Shown here piece after piece: positions 1-7,359 of a stretch of 32,671 nucleotides of DNA. Source of the stretch: Flavobacteriaceae bacterium. Its GTDB lineage: Bacteria > Bacteroidota > Bacteroidia > Flavobacteriales > Flavobacteriaceae. A program made the translations under genes and the position numbers. How positions within the stretch are numbered: position 1 is the first letter of the stretch; the number at the start of each line of letters is the position of its first letter. Where the stretch lies: NCBI GenBank assembly GCA_947446635.1, contig CANFHF010000022.1:1-32671 (forward strand), read 5' to 3'. The notes beneath the pieces were generated by a model that was not told the origin of the DNA, searched no databases, and saw only the letters and a program-made list of their open reading frames with translations.

Positions 1-522
1 GAACTTGACAAAGAAATTGAAGAATTTGAAAAAGCAGAAGTCAAAGTAAAAACAGTTAGGCTTAAGGAAAACAATTTGCCGAAAGAAGACATTTCATTTC
101 CAAATTTCAAATACGAAGAAATTGTAAATGAAGAATGGGATAATTCAAGCTTTAAAGATATTTTAGAGCATAAATTTTTGTTTGTATTTTTCCAATTTGA
201 AAAAGACCAATTGGTTTTAAGGAAAGTAAAGTTTTGGAATATGCCTTATAATGATATTCTTGAAGCAGAAAAGGTTTGGGCAAAAACAAAAAATATTGTT
301 GAAAATGGTAATATCGTTAAAGAAATAATTGGGACTACACGTCACACTAACTTTCCAAACAAATCTTTTAATTCAGTTTCACATGTTAGACCACACGCAA
401 CAAATTCAGAAGATACATATCCTTTACCAACATCCGATATATTGACTAAGGCTAACGAATATACAAAACATTGCTTTTGGCTTAACAACAAATATGTATG
501 GGACGAAATTTATTTAAAGTAG
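1..522 (+). CDS. Sau3AI/MutH-family type II restriction endonuclease, C-terminal part
   Basis: The reading frame is open from base 1 and ends at TAG 520-522, so only the C-terminal ~173 residues are present. The first residues (EKAEVKVKTVR) match the conserved E...VKTVR stretch of the MutH/Sau3AI fold. Later come VRPHATNSEDTYPLPT and KHCFWLNNKYV, which resemble the C-terminal region of Sau3AI-like enzymes (HVRPH...LP...K..FWLN). Known members cut or nick at GATC; that specificity is inferred from the family and is not visible here. An in-frame TTG at 76 could be mistaken for a start, but homology continues upstream of it. The cognate methyltransferase would be expected to the left of the window. 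The gene lies on the far side of the tRNA-Asn remnant, so it probably belongs to a neighbouring element. Confidence 0.75.
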   Translation, partial: ELDKEIEEFEKAEVKVKTVRLKENNLPKEDISFPNFKYEEIVNEEWDNSSFKDILEHKFLFVFFQFEKDQLVLRKVKFWNMPYNDILEAEKVWAKTKNIVENGNIVKEIIGTTRHTNFPNKSFNSVSHVRPHATNSEDTYPLPTSDILTKANEYTKHCFWLNNKYVWDEIYLK

Positions 523-660
523 GGAATAATTAGCAGTTATAAGCGACACTATCTTAAGTGCACTTATTGAGTGGCAAAATGACAAAAATTGTTTACTTTT
601 GCAATTATTCGAAATAGCTAAAATACTGTAAGTCAATTATAAGGCACATCACTTTTCACA

Positions 661-704
661 CTGTTAATCAGAGGGTCCTTGGTTCGAGCCCAAGAGAGGG
701 AGCA
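661..704 (+). repeat. tRNA-Asn 3'-end fragment; probable attachment site
   Basis: The sequence reads as the anticodon loop with GTT, the 3' anticodon strand, the variable loop, a complete T-arm (GGTTCGAGCC loop region) and the acceptor 3' strand of a tRNA-Asn. The bases upstream cannot pair to make the 5' anticodon stem or D-arm, so this is not an intact tRNA. Such 3' fragments are the classic product of integration into tRNA genes. A serine recombinase starts nearby on the other strand and reads into the fragment, which fits an element end (attL or attR). Confidence 0.7.
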
Positions 705-2653
705 AGTAAGAGAAAGAGGTCATTATTGACCTCTTTTTTGTTTTTACTATTTTGCAAAGCCTTACTGGCATTGAGAAGAAGTTCTATTGGAGTTGTGAAT
801 TTAGGGGTTGCAACTTTTTTTTCTTCAAGATATAACTTTTCTGAAAAGATGCAGCCAAGAATTTTGTTTTTTGTTCTCCCATCTACCGACTTATAGAACC
901 CAACCAAATCTTCTAACATTGGAACTTGTTTGTCCAAATATTCCCTGAATGGAGACAGAACTTCTTGTAGTTTTTGTAGTTTAGTTTTCTCATTAAATAA
1001 ACGAGTATTGATGTTGTTTTTAAGGTCTTGATACTCCTGTGCCGGAAGTTCTCCATCCATATATTGTTCTTCAATAAATGACTTTCTTTTATTCAATCGT
1101 TCAACTTCATCTAATGCCTTTTGGATGTTCTTTTTTCTATTCAAATCATCATTCTCAAACAAGCCTTCCAATGTGGTGCGGTATGTAGCCATCATTTGAG
1201 CAGATAATTGAATGTTAGACAAGATTCTCTCCACTTGATTATGGACATCACCAATTGGATATCTTTCACACTTTACATGCGGTTTAGTGCAGATGTAATA
1301 GTGAAACTTATTACCACTTCTACCTGTTGAAGCATAAGCAGACAATGTTCTTCCGTGAGTAGGACAGCACAAATGTCCTTTAAGTGGATATATATTTATC
1401 TTATCACTCTTAAAGTCCATTTTTCTTTTTCTACCACTCAATACATCATTTGCTTTAGCAAACAATTCCTCTGAAATTAGGGCAGGATGTAATCCTTGAA
1501 CTATTTGTTCGGGTTCATTTCCAAATGCTCTAACCAAAATTTTTCCGGAGTAAGTCAGATTTCTGATTATGTTGGGAAATTGATTTTTACTCAATTTCAT
1601 TCCTTGTCCATTTAACCATCTTCTTACTTCATCAGCAGTATATAAACCGGAAGCCATTTTTTCAAAACTCTGACGGATGAGGTCAGCATCCTGACTAAAC
1701 TCAAGTGAAGAATCTTTACCTATTCTCACACATCTATACCCTTTTGGTGGTGTTCCGGTAAAACAACCATTTTGGCGAGCCTTATGAGAGCCTTCCTTGG
1801 AGCGTTTGGATATTTTACGATTTTCTACTTCCGGAAGAGCAAATCCAATAGCTTGGAGTAATAATGATTCCGGATTTGAAACATCAATATCTCCTTCAAG
1901 AAATTCAACCTCACATCCGATTTTAGATAATTTAGCTATCTCCAAAAAGGAAAATACCATATTCCGTGAAAATCTGTCAGGTCGGAGAAAAACAATTGTG
2001 TCAATGGAGCTGGATTTTCTTCTACTTTCTTGAATTAATGAAATAATTTTTTTCCATTCAGGGCGGTTAAAATCCTTTGCAGAATAGTCCTCTCTGAATG
2101 TTTTTAAAATATTATATCCTTTATGAATACAATATCTCGTTATAGTTTCTTCCTGATATTCTATTGAATACCCCTGATTTGCCTGCTCGTCCGTTGAAAC
2201 ACGGGAGTAAATTATTACATTTTTCATATTATTATTTTTGTTGTTTTCATTCAATCTATTAAGAATATTAAGTCGTCTTATTTGATTATCGTAAATAAAT
2301 CCTTCAACACACTCTACTTCACACCCTAAATTTGAAAGTTCTTTAAGTTCTTTAAAAGACAATATTAAATTACGAGACAACCTATCCGGGCGTATAATAA
2401 TAATTGAATCAATCGCATTGCTTTTACCTTGTCTTTCAATAATTAGTTTTTTTAAAATATTCCATTGTGTTCCATTAAAATTGTGACCCCCATAAAACTC
2501 TTGAAAGTGTTCCACCACCTTATAATTAAAATAACTGCAGTATTCATTAATAGATTCATTTTGATACTCTAGCGGGTCTATTAATTTACCCGTTCTATGA
2601 TTTATAATTTTCTCATCAGTTGCTGAACGACTATAAGTAATTACATTTTTCAT
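668..2653 (-). CDS. Large serine recombinase with tandem catalytic domains (first one inactive)
   Basis: This 661-aa protein has two N-terminal resolvase-type domains in tandem. Copy 2 starts at an internal Met (residue 143) and carries YSRVSTDEQ with the expected nucleophile Ser153 and the RPDRFSR motif (224-230). Residues 143-661 alone (~519 aa) have the usual length of a large serine recombinase, with the Recombinase domain, a zinc-ribbon-like cysteine region (CCPTHG...YICTKPHVKC) and a coiled coil near 560-600. Copy 1 (residues 1-130) keeps YSR and RPDRLSR but has Ala11 where the nucleophile should be. The copies are joined by an Asn-rich linker (NENNKNNNM). The C-terminal tail GLEPRTL is translated from antisense tRNA-Asn sequence. 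The enzyme probably mediates integration and excision of the island. It is followed 2 nt downstream of a 71-aa gene and likely shares its operon. Confidence 0.88.
   Translation of the reverse strand: MKNVITYSRSATDEKIINHRTGKLIDPLEYQNESINEYCSYFNYKVVEHFQEFYGGHNFNGTQWNILKKLIIERQGKSNAIDSIIIIRPDRLSRNLILSFKELKELSNLGCEVECVEGFIYDNQIRRLNILNRLNENNKNNNMKNVIIYSRVSTDEQANQGYSIEYQEETITRYCIHKGYNILKTFREDYSAKDFNRPEWKKIISLIQESRRKSSSIDTIVFLRPDRFSRNMVFSFLEIAKLSKIGCEVEFLEGDIDVSNPESLLLQAIGFALPEVENRKISKRSKEGSHKARQNGCFTGTPPKGYRCVRIGKDSSLEFSQDADLIRQSFEKMASGLYTADEVRRWLNGQGMKLSKNQFPNIIRNLTYSGKILVRAFGNEPEQIVQGLHPALISEELFAKANDVLSGRKRKMDFKSDKINIYPLKGHLCCPTHGRTLSAYASTGRSGNKFHYYICTKPHVKCERYPIGDVHNQVERILSNIQLSAQMMATYRTTLEGLFENDDLNRKKNIQKALDEVERLNKRKSFIEEQYMDGELPAQEYQDLKNNINTRLFNEKTKLQKLQEVLSPFREYLDKQVPMLEDLVGFYKSVDGRTKNKILGCIFSEKLYLEEKKVATPKFTTPIELLLNASKALQNSKNKKEVNNDLFLLLAPSLGLEPRTL
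713..739 (+). terminator. Intrinsic terminator after the tRNA fragment
   Basis: A 9-bp perfect stem (AAAGAGGTC / GACCTCTTT) with a 6-nt loop is followed by a T tract. It sits just after the tRNA-Asn 3' fragment and is probably the original terminator of that tRNA. It lies inside the 3' end of the recombinase coding region on the opposite strand. Confidence 0.65.
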
Positions 2654-2655
2654 AG

Positions 2656-2871
2656 TTATGCGATATTAAGATTCAACTCTACCGACTCTTGGCTAAATTC
2701 AATAATTTTGTTTGATTGGCAATTCTGAACATTACTTTTCTGTTCTCTATATTGAGAGTATTCAATAGTTGCCAGTTGAACCAATAAAGTTCGGATTAAA
2801 TTAAGTTGATTGTCGTCCAAATTTATCCCGTCTTTTTTTAGTTGTTTCTTAAGTTCTGTATTTGATATCAT
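2656..2871 (-). CDS. Small hypothetical protein upstream of the recombinase
   Basis: This 71-aa protein is mostly helical by composition, with a Leu-rich centre (LNLIRTLLVQLATIEY). I do not recognise it. It lies between the ParB-methyltransferase gene (12-nt gap) and the large recombinase (2-nt gap) on the same strand, so co-transcription is almost certain. A recombination directionality factor or recombinase accessory role is possible from position alone; nothing in the sequence shows it. Confidence 0.65.
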   Translation of the reverse strand: MISNTELKKQLKKDGINLDDNQLNLIRTLLVQLATIEYSQYREQKSNVQNCQSNKIIEFSQESVELNLNIA

Positions 2872-2883
2872 AGGTCTTTAGTT

Positions 2884-4338
2884 TTAGGCACACATTTTTA
2901 ATTCATACTCCGATAATCTAATCTCTGAAGCTAACATATACTCAGGTGAAGGCTCATACCCGAAATATTCTCTGCCCTCACCTAACTCTATTACTGCCAA
3001 ACCGGTCATTGCAGTGCCGTTGAAGATATCAAGAATTTTGTCATATGGTTTAGAGGTTAATTTTAGACAAATCATTGGGACATCTATGGGAAATGTGGCT
3101 TGGTGGTCTAAAGCCACGCCACGGTCTTCACATTTCTTTTTCAATTCTCTTGTTGAAGCCACTCCTGTTTTTAAAACTCCCCCATTGAAATCTAACGATG
3201 ATGTTAATTTTGGGCAATCCTGAGTTGTACCAATTGAAAACGAGTTGTTTTGGTCTTCACAATCTTTTAACCATTCTTCATTGTAGTAGAAGTTATTAGA
3301 TTTCACGAAATGAAAAATTGGCTCATGCCTTCTAATACTTCTTTTCCCTCCTGTTGGTCTTGGATTCTGCTTTAACCATTGGAACTCATCGTTTAGGATA
3401 AAACCTATTGATTTCATCATTAAAACAAAGCGTTGGGGAACTAATTGGTATTCTCCGTCCTTACAACAGTCATTAATATTGACCCAAACACTACCATCTT
3501 TTTTTAATACTCTGTACGCCTCTAAATAATGCTTTTTTAGATTATTAATGTACTCTTCAACAGTAGCTTCTTGACCCAATTGATTAGCATCTAATTGATA
3601 CATTTTCATAGCCCAATACGGTGGTGATGAACAAACTACGCTTATTGACTCGTTTTCTAATTCACTTAAAATCTCTGAGGATTTATTATAGATTGTTGAG
3701 GAAGCAGTTACAAAGTCACCGCCAGGAACTTCTGATTTACAATTACTTTTAATCTTTAATCGTTTAACTTTCTTATAAACCTTATTTAAACTTGATTTCC
3801 CGTTGTCAATTTCATTAAAGAAGCCTTCTAATTTTGTTGGTTCATCAGGGAATAGTTCCTTACACATTAAACCAATAGAGTTCAATTTGTTTTGAGTGTC
3901 TTTTGGTATTGAGGATAGTGCAATGTCCCTTTCTTCCTTTAATAATATAAGTTCAGGATACAAATCGTTTCTCTGCCCTTTTGTAGAAGGGAACAAAGAT
4001 TTATACAACATCATTTCTTTATACTTTTCCATAGAAGATTTATCTCTTTGAACATTAGATGATAATGACACCATTCTCATATCATCCCCCAAATCAATAA
4101 AAAATACAGGAATCAAAGGAAGCCTCAATTCAACAGCAATCTTATGTCTTAAGTTACCCGACACAATTGTATTAGATTTTGAATCAACAATGAGGGGAGT
4201 AATAATACCCATTGTTGAGATGTTCTGCCGAATCATCTCATAGTTCTTGGGCAATCTATAAAGATTATCCAACTCAATGTTCCTAAAAATTGACTTTGGC
4301 GTAACAAATTCAACGCCCGAAAAATTGTTTATATTCAT
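2884..4338 (-). CDS. ParB/Srx-domain DNA methyltransferase fusion
   Basis: This 484-aa protein starts with a ParB-like nuclease/Srx-type domain (about residues 10-100: MGIITPLIVDS followed by IVSGNLRHKIAVEL). A linker leads to a DNA methyltransferase with catalytic motif IV SSPPYW (237-242). The AdoMet-binding motif I, DIFNGTAMTG (437-446), comes later, so the order is beta-class. SPPY is typical of N4-cytosine methyltransferases, though some beta N6-adenine enzymes also have it. Motif I has Ala where the second Gly of FxGxG is usual. ParB-methyltransferase fusions are common on phages and integrative elements, where they protect or epigenetically mark element DNA. No restriction partner is adjacent, so it looks like an orphan methylase of the integration module. 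It lies upstream of the 71-aa gene and recombinase, with a 24-bp palindrome just before its start. Confidence 0.85.
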   Translation of the reverse strand: MNINNFSGVEFVTPKSIFRNIELDNLYRLPKNYEMIRQNISTMGIITPLIVDSKSNTIVSGNLRHKIAVELRLPLIPVFFIDLGDDMRMVSLSSNVQRDKSSMEKYKEMMLYKSLFPSTKGQRNDLYPELILLKEERDIALSSIPKDTQNKLNSIGLMCKELFPDEPTKLEGFFNEIDNGKSSLNKVYKKVKRLKIKSNCKSEVPGGDFVTASSTIYNKSSEILSELENESISVVCSSPPYWAMKMYQLDANQLGQEATVEEYINNLKKHYLEAYRVLKKDGSVWVNINDCCKDGEYQLVPQRFVLMMKSIGFILNDEFQWLKQNPRPTGGKRSIRRHEPIFHFVKSNNFYYNEEWLKDCEDQNNSFSIGTTQDCPKLTSSLDFNGGVLKTGVASTRELKKKCEDRGVALDHQATFPIDVPMICLKLTSKPYDKILDIFNGTAMTGLAVIELGEGREYFGYEPSPEYMLASEIRLSEYELKMCA

Positions 4339-4362
4339 AATTAATGGTTTTTAAAATTAGTT

Positions 4363-4386
4363 GTATATGATTAAATAATCATATAC
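4363..4386. promoter_or_regulatory. Palindromic operator candidate upstream of the ParB-methyltransferase
   Basis: Two perfect 10-bp arms (GTATATGATT / AATCATATAC) are separated by 4 nt, 24 nt before the methyltransferase start. A half-site (GTATATGAT) recurs at 4916-4924, close to the start of the upstream gene. The shared half-site argues for a regulator-binding site more than a terminator; there is no T tract on either side. Confidence 0.4.
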
Positions 4387-4404
4387 ATTTTGAGCAAAAA
4401 AAAA

Positions 4405-4908
4405 TTACAGGGTGTATATTTCTCCTGTTATTTTCATTAATTCAATTGGCGAAACACGATTAAGGTATTCCCATATTTTGTTTTCCGCATCAATAATAAG
4501 TGTTGGGTCTTTTAAGTCCAAATTCTCCTTGTCTTTAAAATATTTACTAACTGAACAAATATGCACGCTGGTATATTTTGATTTAGTTAATCGTCCATTT
4601 AATTTATAATGCCACTTTACTTTGGCTAATATTGTTGGTGATGATTCTCTATTCTTAACAATAGACAATGTATAAGTAAAATTACTTCTGTATAATATCT
4701 CATCAATTTTTGATTTCCAAAATTCATAAAACTCAATAAATTCTTTATTTGAAGATATTGTTATTTCATTAGTAGAAGAAATAAATTGCTTAAAATGGAT
4801 TTGAACTAACTCAATTAAAAGTTTAAGGTCAGAACGAGTTATACCAGAAAATGATTTTGAATAATCAAATGTTATTAAACGCCCTTTGCTATCTTTAAAT
4901 GGTTCCAT
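4405..4908 (-). CDS. Hypothetical protein, 167 aa
   Basis: I recognise no family. The protein is soluble, rich in Lys/Ser/Ile, with no signal or membrane segment. A stretch VKWHYKLNGRLTKSKYTSVHIC could be beta-strand rich. It is the first gene of the minus-strand integration module, 66 nt upstream of the ParB-methyltransferase start. A half-copy of the operator-like GTATATGAT lies 7 nt upstream of its ATG, so it could share regulation with the methyltransferase. It could be the regulator itself, but no HTH is visible. Confidence 0.6.
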   Translation of the reverse strand: MEPFKDSKGRLITFDYSKSFSGITRSDLKLLIELVQIHFKQFISSTNEITISSNKEFIEFYEFWKSKIDEILYRSNFTYTLSIVKNRESSPTILAKVKWHYKLNGRLTKSKYTSVHICSVSKYFKDKENLDLKDPTLIIDAENKIWEYLNRVSPIELMKITGEIYTL

Positions 4909-4933
4909 TGTTTTTGTATATGATAATATTTTG

Positions 4934-4964
4934 CAATGTTACGCACTATAATAATCCTGTGCAA
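4934..4964 (-). promoter_or_regulatory. Candidate Bacteroidota promoter for the integration module
   Basis: On the minus strand TTG is followed by 20 nt and TAACATTG, which matches the Flavobacterium -7 consensus TAnnTTTG with one mismatch. It is 25 nt upstream of the 167-aa gene, and the GTATATGAT half-site falls between box and start codon. Confidence 0.35.
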
Positions 4965-5008
4965 GTTTTTTTTAATATTTTTTTACTTTATTGATTTTTA
5001 TACCATTA

Positions 5009-5107
5009 ACCCCTACCTATACACTCTATACCCCTACCTGCCCCGTTAGATTTATAGCGGGTATCCTCCCTTGAGCCCCCCCCCTTATATATTTCTGTAT
5101 GAGGGGG
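5009..5107. other. GC-rich structured region in the divergent intergenic gap 4909-5235
   Basis: In a 327-bp gap without a gene, a 10-bp direct repeat (ACCCCTACCT) occurs at 5009-5018 and 5030-5039, 21 bp apart. A short CCCG...CGGG inverted pair follows, then a run of nine C that forms a 10-bp stem (5080-5089 with 5098-5107, one wobble). The base composition differs sharply from the AT-rich surroundings. An origin, transfer or regulatory region is possible. The rest of the gap is AT-rich with no further recognisable feature. Confidence 0.35.
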
Positions 5108-5235
5108 ATTGTATAATTTGTAAATCTCAACCTTTATTATTTTCAAACCCAAAACCCTCTTTTTAAATTTTTACAATTTTTTTATAAAAAAAGGGACTTT
5201 TTGGTATTACTGATATACTTATAGTAAAAAGAACT

Positions 5236-5862
5236 ATGGAAAAACTACAACCCCTTTTAGGATTTGAATTAACAAGAGAATCCGAAACATCCGGAATAAT
5301 TGTAATTAATGATTTTTGCAATTATCCCCAACAAAAATTGAATTGCAAGCGAATAATTGCACGAATAGAACGATTAGCAATTTATGATAATAATGTTGAG
5401 TTTCCTGCACAGATTAAACATTGGACAGAAACTATACAACCCACAGAACATACCTTAAAAAATTATTACTCATTAGATGGTTTAAAGAAAATTGTAGAGG
5501 AAAACAAAGAAAAAATTTTTGGAAAAATTACATTAATAAAGCCCGAGCTGACTTATCCCAAAAAAACGAAATACCCCAAATTAATTCTTCATTTCTACCA
5601 AGTTTCCGAAGAAGGAAATTTATTGTTTGAAGATGATGAGTCATTGGTGGAGTATACCTTCATCTATTATGACAACATCAAGCAATTTACCAAGAAGAGA
5701 ATTGAGGACTTAAATTTAGCAACAAACAACAATTTCCCTGAATTAGAGAACTTTCCCATCCTTCCATTTGAGGTGGTTAAATTTGATAAAGATGGTAATA
5801 TCCTTGATTTTGAACATCATAAAAGGATTAAACAACACTTTAATCCTGAAAAAATGGGGTAA
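5236..5862 (+). CDS. Hypothetical protein, 208 aa
   Basis: I do not recognise this protein. It is soluble, with a mix of charged helices and aromatic strands (KLILHFYQVSEEG, VEYTFIYYDNI) and a C-terminal FDKDGNILDFEHHKRIKQHF segment. There is no signal peptide. It is transcribed away from the integration module, starting just past the GC-rich structured region, and is followed by another unknown gene 123 nt downstream. The start ATG is preceded by an A-rich stretch, as is usual in Bacteroidota. Confidence 0.6.
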   Translation: MEKLQPLLGFELTRESETSGIIVINDFCNYPQQKLNCKRIIARIERLAIYDNNVEFPAQIKHWTETIQPTEHTLKNYYSLDGLKKIVEENKEKIFGKITLIKPELTYPKKTKYPKLILHFYQVSEEGNLLFEDDESLVEYTFIYYDNIKQFTKKRIEDLNLATNNNFPELENFPILPFEVVKFDKDGNILDFEHHKRIKQHFNPEKMG

Positions 5863-5985
5863 TTAATGTACCATATTGGACATAAATCACTGGAGAAAAC
5901 ACAAAAAAATTAACTAAATAACCCATAAATGGGGATAATATAGGGTTGGGGGATTATCTCCCCTGTTAAACAAGACAATAAAAAT

Positions 5986-6483
5986 ATGAACAAGACACGG
6001 GCACGCATACAGTATAAACTCAATGAGATTAAAGCAAAAAAAATAATGGAAGATGTGGATGACAATTGGTACTCGATTGAGATTACATTTTCTACTGAAA
6101 AGTTTTACCGACGATGTGGGAGTATTAGTATATTTAATAAGTATTTGACCAATTCAAAAATGGGACTAAATGGAGTTTCCAACAGGGAGTGGTACTCAAG
6201 GTTGGACGCAAGTGGTTTTTACTTTTTTAATGAGACCAACGAAATACTTGAAATTAGATATCTAATGGATACAAAAAGAAAAATGAGCATGACTGAATTC
6301 AAGGCTCGGGTATTTAAAATATGTCCGTTTATTGAGATTGATATTTCGTATAAGGACTATTACAAATATGAAAAGCTGTTTTCAAAGGACATCTTTGCTG
6401 TGTATAACTCGGGCATGGTGTTGTTTGGAAACTTAAAAAAACCGAAGGCTGAAATTGATAAAGATGCTGAACTTCCTTTTTAA
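5986..6483 (+). CDS. Hypothetical protein, 165 aa
   Basis: I do not recognise this protein. It is Lys/Tyr-rich and soluble, with a repeated aromatic character (DDNWYSIEITFSTEKFYRR, KDYYKYEKLF). The acidic tail ends ELPF, which recalls C-terminal clamp- or SSB-interacting tails (Asp/Glu followed by PF); this is a weak resemblance. It is the last plus-strand gene before the left copy of the inverted repeat at 6566-6591, which forms a short stem just downstream. Confidence 0.6.
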   Translation: MNKTRARIQYKLNEIKAKKIMEDVDDNWYSIEITFSTEKFYRRCGSISIFNKYLTNSKMGLNGVSNREWYSRLDASGFYFFNETNEILEIRYLMDTKRKMSMTEFKARVFKICPFIEIDISYKDYYKYEKLFSKDIFAVYNSGMVLFGNLKKPKAEIDKDAELPF

Positions 6484-6565
6484 CCTCTTAACATATAATT
6501 TTAGGTGGAGTCTTGGTTTGGATAGTTTGAGTGAAGTTATAAGGATGTATTATTATTGTGTCATA

Positions 6566-6591
6566 TATTTGAAGAAAGGCGAACCATAACG
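6566..6591 (+). repeat. Left copy of 26-bp inverted repeat (25/26 identity)
   Basis: The sequence TATTTGAAG..., containing GGCGAACCATAACG, recurs as its reverse complement at 15172-15197 with a single mismatch. Two further bases match on the outer side. It lies between convergent genes. Together with bases up to 6600 it forms a small stem (AAGGCG / CGCCTT, 6576-6600) followed by T-rich DNA, so it may also end transcription. Confidence 0.7.
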
Positions 6592-6614
6592 GGACGCCTT
6601 TATTATTTGAAAAA

Positions 6615-6848
6615 CTATTTATCCAATATATTCATACCTATTAAAAATACACTAATAATAGTAACATAAAACCAAAACTGAACATTTTTTTTAATTGATA
6701 TAGTGGTTTTTTCTATGTTCCTTAAATAACGAGAGTGTTGTTCCTGAAGCTCTCTATCAGTCAACTGTTCAATAAAATCATAATATTCGTTGTCTTCAGC
6801 CGAACCATCTCTTAATTCTTTTCTCATATTTTTTGGTTTTTGTGTCAT
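6615..6848 (-). CDS. Small single-span membrane protein
   Basis: The 77-aa product starts MTQKPKNMRKEL; an ATG 15 nt upstream would add five residues. It has a charged cytoplasmic part with YDFIEQLTDRELQEQHSRYL, then one hydrophobic segment near the C-terminus (FWFYVTIISVFLIGMNIL). I do not recognise the family. It is divergent from the operon at 7073 and lies just inside the left inverted repeat. Confidence 0.5.
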   Translation of the reverse strand: MTQKPKNMRKELRDGSAEDNEYYDFIEQLTDRELQEQHSRYLRNIEKTTISIKKNVQFWFYVTIISVFLIGMNILDK

Positions 6849-6951
6849 ACCAAATATATACAAATTCGATTACAATTTTGATTAAAAAGGTTTTGTAAAA
6901 ATTATTTACACCAAATGTGGTAAACCGTAAACTTATTTAATTGCAATAGTT

Positions 6952-6959
6952 TAGGTTTG
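6952..6959 (+). promoter_or_regulatory. -7 box (TAGGTTTG) upstream of the 7073 operon
   Basis: A perfect match to the Bacteroidota -7 element TAnnTTTG lies about 110 nt upstream of the first ATG. No TTG is found at the ideal distance upstream, so only half of the promoter is supported. Confidence 0.35.
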
Positions 6960-7072
6960 CATTTTTAGTAAATGAATTCTTTATAAAATAAGTTTTCCAT
7001 TGACCTTCGTTGTCAAAACTATTGTATTACTTTGCTGAAAATCAATTAAAAAAACAACTTAAATTAAAAAAT

Positions 7073-7357
7073 ATGAATGACATAGGATTAATACAAGTAG
7101 TACTGTTTTTTGTTGGTTTATTTATTGTTTTCTTGATTATGCGAGAAGTTAATTTATGGTACTTCAAAATCAATTATAAAATTGAACTACAAGAAGAGAC
7201 CAATCGTTTATTAAAACAACTTGTTGAGGACGGCAAAAAACCTCAAAGTCCTATTTCATTAACAAATAGCTTATCTGAAGATAATACAAACGTTAATGAC
7301 CCAGAAGTGTTAAATACTATTTTAGAAAGACTCAACACATTTAAAATTGATAAATAA
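7073..7357 (+). CDS. Small membrane-anchored hypothetical protein
   Basis: The 94-aa product begins with a hydrophobic segment (residues 4-22, IGLIQVVLFFVGLFIVFLI). A cytoplasmic, coiled-coil-like part (ELQEETNRLLKQLVED) and a polar tail follow. An in-frame TTG at 7010 would add 21 residues, but the ATG sits properly before the membrane segment and is preferred. The stop is 2 nt before the YbjQ-like gene, so they are co-transcribed and possibly translationally coupled. Function unknown. Confidence 0.6.
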   Translation: MNDIGLIQVVLFFVGLFIVFLIMREVNLWYFKINYKIELQEETNRLLKQLVEDGKKPQSPISLTNSLSEDNTNVNDPEVLNTILERLNTFKIDK

Positions 7358-7359
7358 TT

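Noticed and set aside
661..704. Functional tRNA-Asn gene
   Set aside because: Only the anticodon loop, T-arm and 3' acceptor strand are present; the 5' acceptor strand, D-arm and 5' anticodon strand are missing.
1797..2033. Open frame opposite the large recombinase
   Set aside because: It lies wholly antisense inside a well-supported gene and has no family resemblance. The same applies to other antisense frames, such as 3014-3223, 12043-12264 and 23696-23911.
5073..5107. Phase-variable poly-C tract controlling a gene
   Set aside because: The nine-C run is over 150 nt upstream of the next start and outside any reading frame. Length variation is possible, but no control effect can be argued.
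4909..5235. Riboswitch or small RNA gene
   Set aside because: The hairpin does not match any riboswitch class that I know, and there is no clear promoter-terminator pair.
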